Assembly: GCA_017479035.1 (NCBI GenBank)
Contig: JAFVCR010000176.1
Span: 1 to 7,346 of the forward strand
DNA: 7,346 nt
From: Kiritimatiellia bacterium
GTDB taxonomy: Bacteria; Verrucomicrobiota; Kiritimatiellia; RFP12; UBA1067
Reading direction: 5' to 3'
Shown: positions 4,883 to 7,346 of the stretch, one piece after another
Layout: each line of letters opens with the position of its first letter
Numbering within the stretch: position 1 is the first letter of the stretch
Notes under the pieces: model-generated
What the model saw: the letters and a program-made list of their open reading frames with translations, nothing else
What the model was told of the DNA's origin: nothing
Databases searched by the model: none
Position numbers and translations under genes: made by a program

Positions 4883-6277
4883 TCAGCCGTTGCGCCCGCG
4901 AAGGGTGCCGTGGCGGAGGAACCCGTCGTATTTGCGCACAAGCAGGTGCGACTCCATAATCCGGAGCGTATCAAGTGCCACACCCACGATAATCAAGAGC
5001 GACGTACCGCCGAAGAACGACGCTATCGCCCAAGGCAACGGAGTCGGCTTGGAAAACGTCTTCATCAAAAGTTCCGGCAAAAGCGCTATGATGAGCAACC
5101 CAGTACCGCCTATCAACGTCACGCGGGTCATCACCGCATCAAGATATTCCGCTGTGGCGCGGCCAGGGCGAACCCCCGGGAGGTAGGATCCCTGCTTCTT
5201 GAGGTTCTCGGAGATTTCCACCGCATTGAACTGCGTAGCCACCCAGAAGAACGAGAAGAACAAAATAAACGCCGCGTAGATCACAAGGTAGGTTATCGAA
5301 CGGTGCTGGAGCGCATCGCCGAAATCCTTGAGCCACTGCAGAACGGTGAAGCCGTGCGGATTTATCTTGGCAAGAAGAAATGCCGGAATCTGCAATAGCG
5401 GCCCCGCAAAGATGATCGGCATCACGCCGGAATAGTTAACGCGCAACAGCATGTAGTCGGAACGCATCCCGTACGATGCCCCGCCCACCGCGCTGCGTCC
5501 GGCAGAGTGTATGAGAACGCGGCGCACGCCCTGCGTAAGCATCACAGTTCCCATTATCACGAAGAAGCCCAGGAAAAGCACGATCGCAAGTTCCGCCAAG
5601 GACGCATGCTCCAGCGAACCGCCGAAATAACGATTCCACGCATCGTACAACGCACGGGGAAGCCGCGACGTGATGTTGATCATGATGATCAGCGAACCGC
5701 CGTTGCCAATGCCGAACGTCGTTATCTGGTCGGCAATCCACATTACGAAAAGCGACGCGGTCGTCATCCCAATGACGGTCATCAAATGGAAGCCCAACCC
5801 CGGATTTGTCACAAGTTCCACGTTCGCGGGCAACCCCAACGCCGCCGGATGGCTCAACGCCGTGGCAATACCCCACGACTGCGCCACGCAAAGGACAATC
5901 GTAAGATAGCGCGTAATCTGCTGCAACTGCTGCCTGCCCGATTCCCCCTCCTTCTTGAGTTTCTCAAGCGAAGGTATCACGGACGAAAGAAGTTGTATCA
6001 CGATCTGCGCCGAAATATACGGCCATATCGAGAGAAAGCCGATTGCGCACTGCCCCAACGCGCCGCCGGTGAACATTTCCAGCCAGTCGAGCGCACCGCC
6101 CGTAGTGTCGCGGGATGCAAAGTCGGATATTACCTGCTGCAGAGCCTTCCAGTCCACGCCAGGCGTGGGAATCTGGGAGACGAGGCGGCACACCGCCACG
6201 AGCCCTAGCGTTATAAATATCTTTTTCCGCAATTCGGGAATGCGGAAAACATTGGAAAATCCTTTGAACATAGACAT
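4883..6277 (-). CDS. secY: Preprotein translocase channel subunit SecY
   Basis: A 464-aa inner-membrane protein with the ten-helix pattern of SecY, the channel through which SecA-driven preproteins and nascent membrane proteins pass (with SecE and SecG). Diagnostic parts are RIPELRKKI before helix 1, PTPGVD (37-42), GIGNGGSLII (189-198), GVMPIIFA (284-291), GVRPGRATAEYL (368-379, cytosolic loop before helix 9) and the helix 10 run GGTSLLIIVGVALDT (423-437). The C5 loop reads QGVRRVLIHSAGRS; the conserved Arg pair is there (252-253), but the Pro and the Q-Y-A-K-R found in many bacteria are not. The start at 6277 is chosen because GGAG lies 6 nt upstream; ATGs at 6283 (too close to GGAG) and 6271 are alternatives. 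Extending to 6379 would translate the heptad repeats. It is the last gene of this operon segment, with a terminator 31 nt downstream. Confidence 0.98.
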   Translation of the reverse strand: MSMFKGFSNVFRIPELRKKIFITLGLVAVCRLVSQIPTPGVDWKALQQVISDFASRDTTGGALDWLEMFTGGALGQCAIGFLSIWPYISAQIVIQLLSSVIPSLEKLKKEGESGRQQLQQITRYLTIVLCVAQSWGIATALSHPAALGLPANVELVTNPGLGFHLMTVIGMTTASLFVMWIADQITTFGIGNGGSLIIMINITSRLPRALYDAWNRYFGGSLEHASLAELAIVLFLGFFVIMGTVMLTQGVRRVLIHSAGRSAVGGASYGMRSDYMLLRVNYSGVMPIIFAGPLLQIPAFLLAKINPHGFTVLQWLKDFGDALQHRSITYLVIYAAFILFFSFFWVATQFNAVEISENLKKQGSYLPGVRPGRATAEYLDAVMTRVTLIGGTGLLIIALLPELLMKTFSKPTPLPWAIASFFGGTSLLIIVGVALDTLRIMESHLLVRKYDGFLRHGTLRGRNG

Positions 6278-6283
6278 GGCCAT

Positions 6284-6287
6284 CTCC
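6284..6287 (-). promoter_or_regulatory. secY Shine-Dalgarno GGAG that decides the start
   Basis: On the minus strand CTGGAG precedes three in-frame ATGs within 17 nt. Only the middle one (6277-6275) has normal spacing (6 nt). GGAG directly abuts the end of the palindromic element 6288-6382, so folding of that element could change access of ribosomes. Confidence 0.7.
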
Positions 6288-6382
6288 AGTTTGCAGTTTG
6301 CAATGCAATTTGCAGTTTGCAGTTTGCAGTCGTGCCAGCGGCATCGCGCCAACTGAAAACTGCAAACTACAAACTGCAAACT
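6288..6382 (-). repeat. Palindromic element of TTTGCAG heptads in the rplO-secY spacer
   Basis: The left half (plus strand) is AGTTTGC repeated, with an AATGC interruption at 6302-6306 and one AATTTGC; the right half is its inverted counterpart. The outermost 13 bp (AGTTTGCAGTTTG at 6288-6300, inverse at 6370-6382) match perfectly as terminal inverted repeats. Internally 6304-6330 pairs with 6352-6378 at 24 of 27 positions around a 21-nt GC-rich loop (6331-6351). The element fills almost the whole spacer, from 1 nt after the rplO stop to the secY Shine-Dalgarno. It could be a REP- or MITE-like insertion or a local heptad expansion that folded back. No U run follows, so it is not a classical terminator. 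Confidence 0.85.
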
Positions 6383-6383
6383 A

Positions 6384-6821
6384 TCAGGCTACCGTGCCGC
6401 CGGCGGCTTCGATCTTGGCCTTTGCCGCAGCGGAGACGGGCACCTTCACCGTGAGTTTCTTGGTGAGGTCGCCGGTTGCGAGGATTTTGATCTTCGGCCT
6501 CTTCGGGTCGTGGAGACCTTTCGCGGCGAGCGTCTGCACCGTCACCTCGTCCCCAGCCTCGAAAAGTTTTTCAAGCGTAGCCACGTTCACGCCGAACGAC
6601 GCAACACGGAACTGCGCATTGTTGAAACCGCGCTTGGGCAGACGGCGCACGAGCGGCATCTGGCCGCCTTCAAAGCCGAGTTTCTGCTTGTGTCCCTTGC
6701 GGGCGTTCTGACCCTTGTGGCCGCGCGTGGACGTCTTGCCCATGCCGGAGCCGCAACCGCGGCCGACGCGCTTCGTACGATGGCGCGCGCCGGGAACATT
6801 CGTCAAATTGGAAAGATCCAT
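6384..6821 (-). CDS. rplO: 50S ribosomal protein L15 (uL15)
   Basis: A 145-aa protein, normal for L15. The basic N-terminal arm that reaches into 23S rRNA is clear: NVPGARHRTKRVGRGCGSG, then GKTSTRGHKGQNARKG (28-43) and GGQMPLVRRLPKRGFNN (52-68), the family signature. The C-terminal globular part ends AAAKAKIEAAGGTVA. AAAGG with about 9 nt spacing precedes the ATG. It lies 23 nt after rpsE, with no rpmD between them, and 106 nt before secY, an unusually long gap for this operon because a palindromic repeat element fills it. Confidence 0.98.
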   Translation of the reverse strand: MDLSNLTNVPGARHRTKRVGRGCGSGMGKTSTRGHKGQNARKGHKQKLGFEGGQMPLVRRLPKRGFNNAQFRVASFGVNVATLEKLFEAGDEVTVQTLAAKGLHDPKRPKIKILATGDLTKKLTVKVPVSAAAKAKIEAAGGTVA

Positions 6822-6844
6822 TTCAAATGCCTTTCATTGTCTGC

Positions 6845-7339
6845 TTACGCACGAAGCGCGGCGATTTCATCCGCCGAGCGCAACTGCGAAAGCGCGTTCA
6901 TGGTGGCTTTCACCACATTGAGACGGTTCTTGGAGCCGAGGCTCTTGCCCACTGCATCCTTCACGCCCGCCGCTTCAAGGACGGGGCGCATGCCGCCGCC
7001 CACGATGAGCCCGGTGCCCTCAGGAGCCGGCTTGAGGAGTATCCTCCCGCCGTCGCACTCGCCTGTCACTTCATGCGGAATGGTGGTACCCACGCGCTTG
7101 ATTTCCACGAGGGACTTGCGTGCGGCGTCTCCGCCCTTCTTCACTGCATCGCCCATCTCGTTGGCCTTGCCGAAACCGACTCCCACCTTGCCGTCCTTGT
7201 CGCCCACGACCACAACGGCGGAGAAACTCATGCGGCGGCCGCCTTTGACGGTCTTGGCGCAGCGGTTGACGAACACAACGTTCTCTTCGAGTTCGTCTGC
7301 GGCGCCCTCGTTGCGGCGCTTGTCACGATTGAATGCCAT
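6845..7339 (-). CDS. rpsE: 30S ribosomal protein S5 (uS5)
   Basis: A 164-aa protein of normal length. The N-terminal double-stranded-RNA-binding-like domain has NRCAKTVKGGRRMSFSAVVV (25-44), followed by GKVGVGFGKANEM (50-62). The C-terminal domain has GRILLKPAPEGTGLIVGGG (98-116) and GSKNRLNVVKATMNAL (135-150). S5 lies near the mRNA entry channel and contributes to decoding accuracy. The start at 7339 gives MAFNRDKRRNEG; only 7 nt remain upstream (CTGAATA on the minus strand), so the Shine-Dalgarno and the preceding gene are outside the window. By the usual operon order that gene would be rplR, and a TAA overlapping the ATG (TAATG) is possible but cannot be framed. Confidence 0.98.
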   Translation of the reverse strand: MAFNRDKRRNEGAADELEENVVFVNRCAKTVKGGRRMSFSAVVVVGDKDGKVGVGFGKANEMGDAVKKGGDAARKSLVEIKRVGTTIPHEVTGECDGGRILLKPAPEGTGLIVGGGMRPVLEAAGVKDAVGKSLGSKNRLNVVKATMNALSQLRSADEIAALRA

Positions 7340-7346
7340 TATTCAG

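Noticed and set aside
6278..6379. SecY starting at 6379 with 34 extra residues
   Set aside because: The extension would translate the heptad repeats (CKLQTANC-type peptide), lacks a ribosome site and is not part of the SecY family; GGAG at 6287-6284 supports 6277.
6288..6382. Intrinsic terminator between rplO and secY
   Set aside because: On the operon strand the hairpin is followed by AT-mixed repeat sequence and the secY Shine-Dalgarno, not by a U run, and secY needs read-through.

Overview
This window is a piece of a moderately GC-rich bacterial chromosome. Its most diagnostic part is the right end, read on the minus strand: rpsE (S5), rplO (L15) and secY, the core of the spc ribosomal-protein operon. 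rpmD (L30) is missing from its usual place between rpsE and rplO. The sequence style of S5 (an NRCAKTVKGGRR stretch) and SecY (FRIPELRKKI near the N-terminus), the absent L30 gene and the genome composition would fit the PVC superphylum (Verrucomicrobiota, Kiritimatiellota or Lentisphaerota side). That is an inference from recall, not a demonstrated placement.

Layout. (1) 1-942, minus: a family GT10 (fucosyltransferase-like) gene that runs off the left edge. Its promoter sits so close to the ATG that the mRNA looks leaderless. (2) 943-1054: back-to-back sigma70-type promoters. (3) 1055-2501, plus: three genes joined by stop/start overlaps (ATGA, TAATG), namely a small NTF2-like lipoprotein, a HAD phosphatase of the beta-phosphoglucomutase type and a Nudix hydrolase. 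(4) 2502-4436, plus: serS behind its own promoter, whose -10 box lies inside a perfect 19-bp palindrome, then an unrecognised membrane-anchored coiled-coil protein 7 nt downstream. (5) 4437-4882: a 446-bp intergenic region between converging transcription units. (6) 4883-7339, minus: secY, rplO and rpsE, read in the order rpsE-rplO-secY and closed by a strong intrinsic terminator.

Two non-coding structures stand out. The convergent intergenic region holds seven 22-bp units (4598-4751). Each is centred on a dyad of the form TTNGRTCGNYCWAA, and the dyad centres are spaced exactly 22 bp apart, about two helical turns. This looks like a protein-binding array and is not a CRISPR. The rplO-secY spacer holds a 95-bp palindromic element built from TTTGCAG heptads (6288-6382). 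It predicts a 27-position hairpin in the operon mRNA ending just upstream of the secY Shine-Dalgarno sequence. Two of its three mismatches become G-U pairs only in the sense transcript.

The genes are mostly housekeeping: translation (serS, rpsE, rplO), protein export (secY), metabolite hydrolysis (HAD, Nudix) and surface or envelope functions (GT10, lipoprotein, coiled-coil protein). No mobile-element genes, RNA genes or CRISPR arrays were found.
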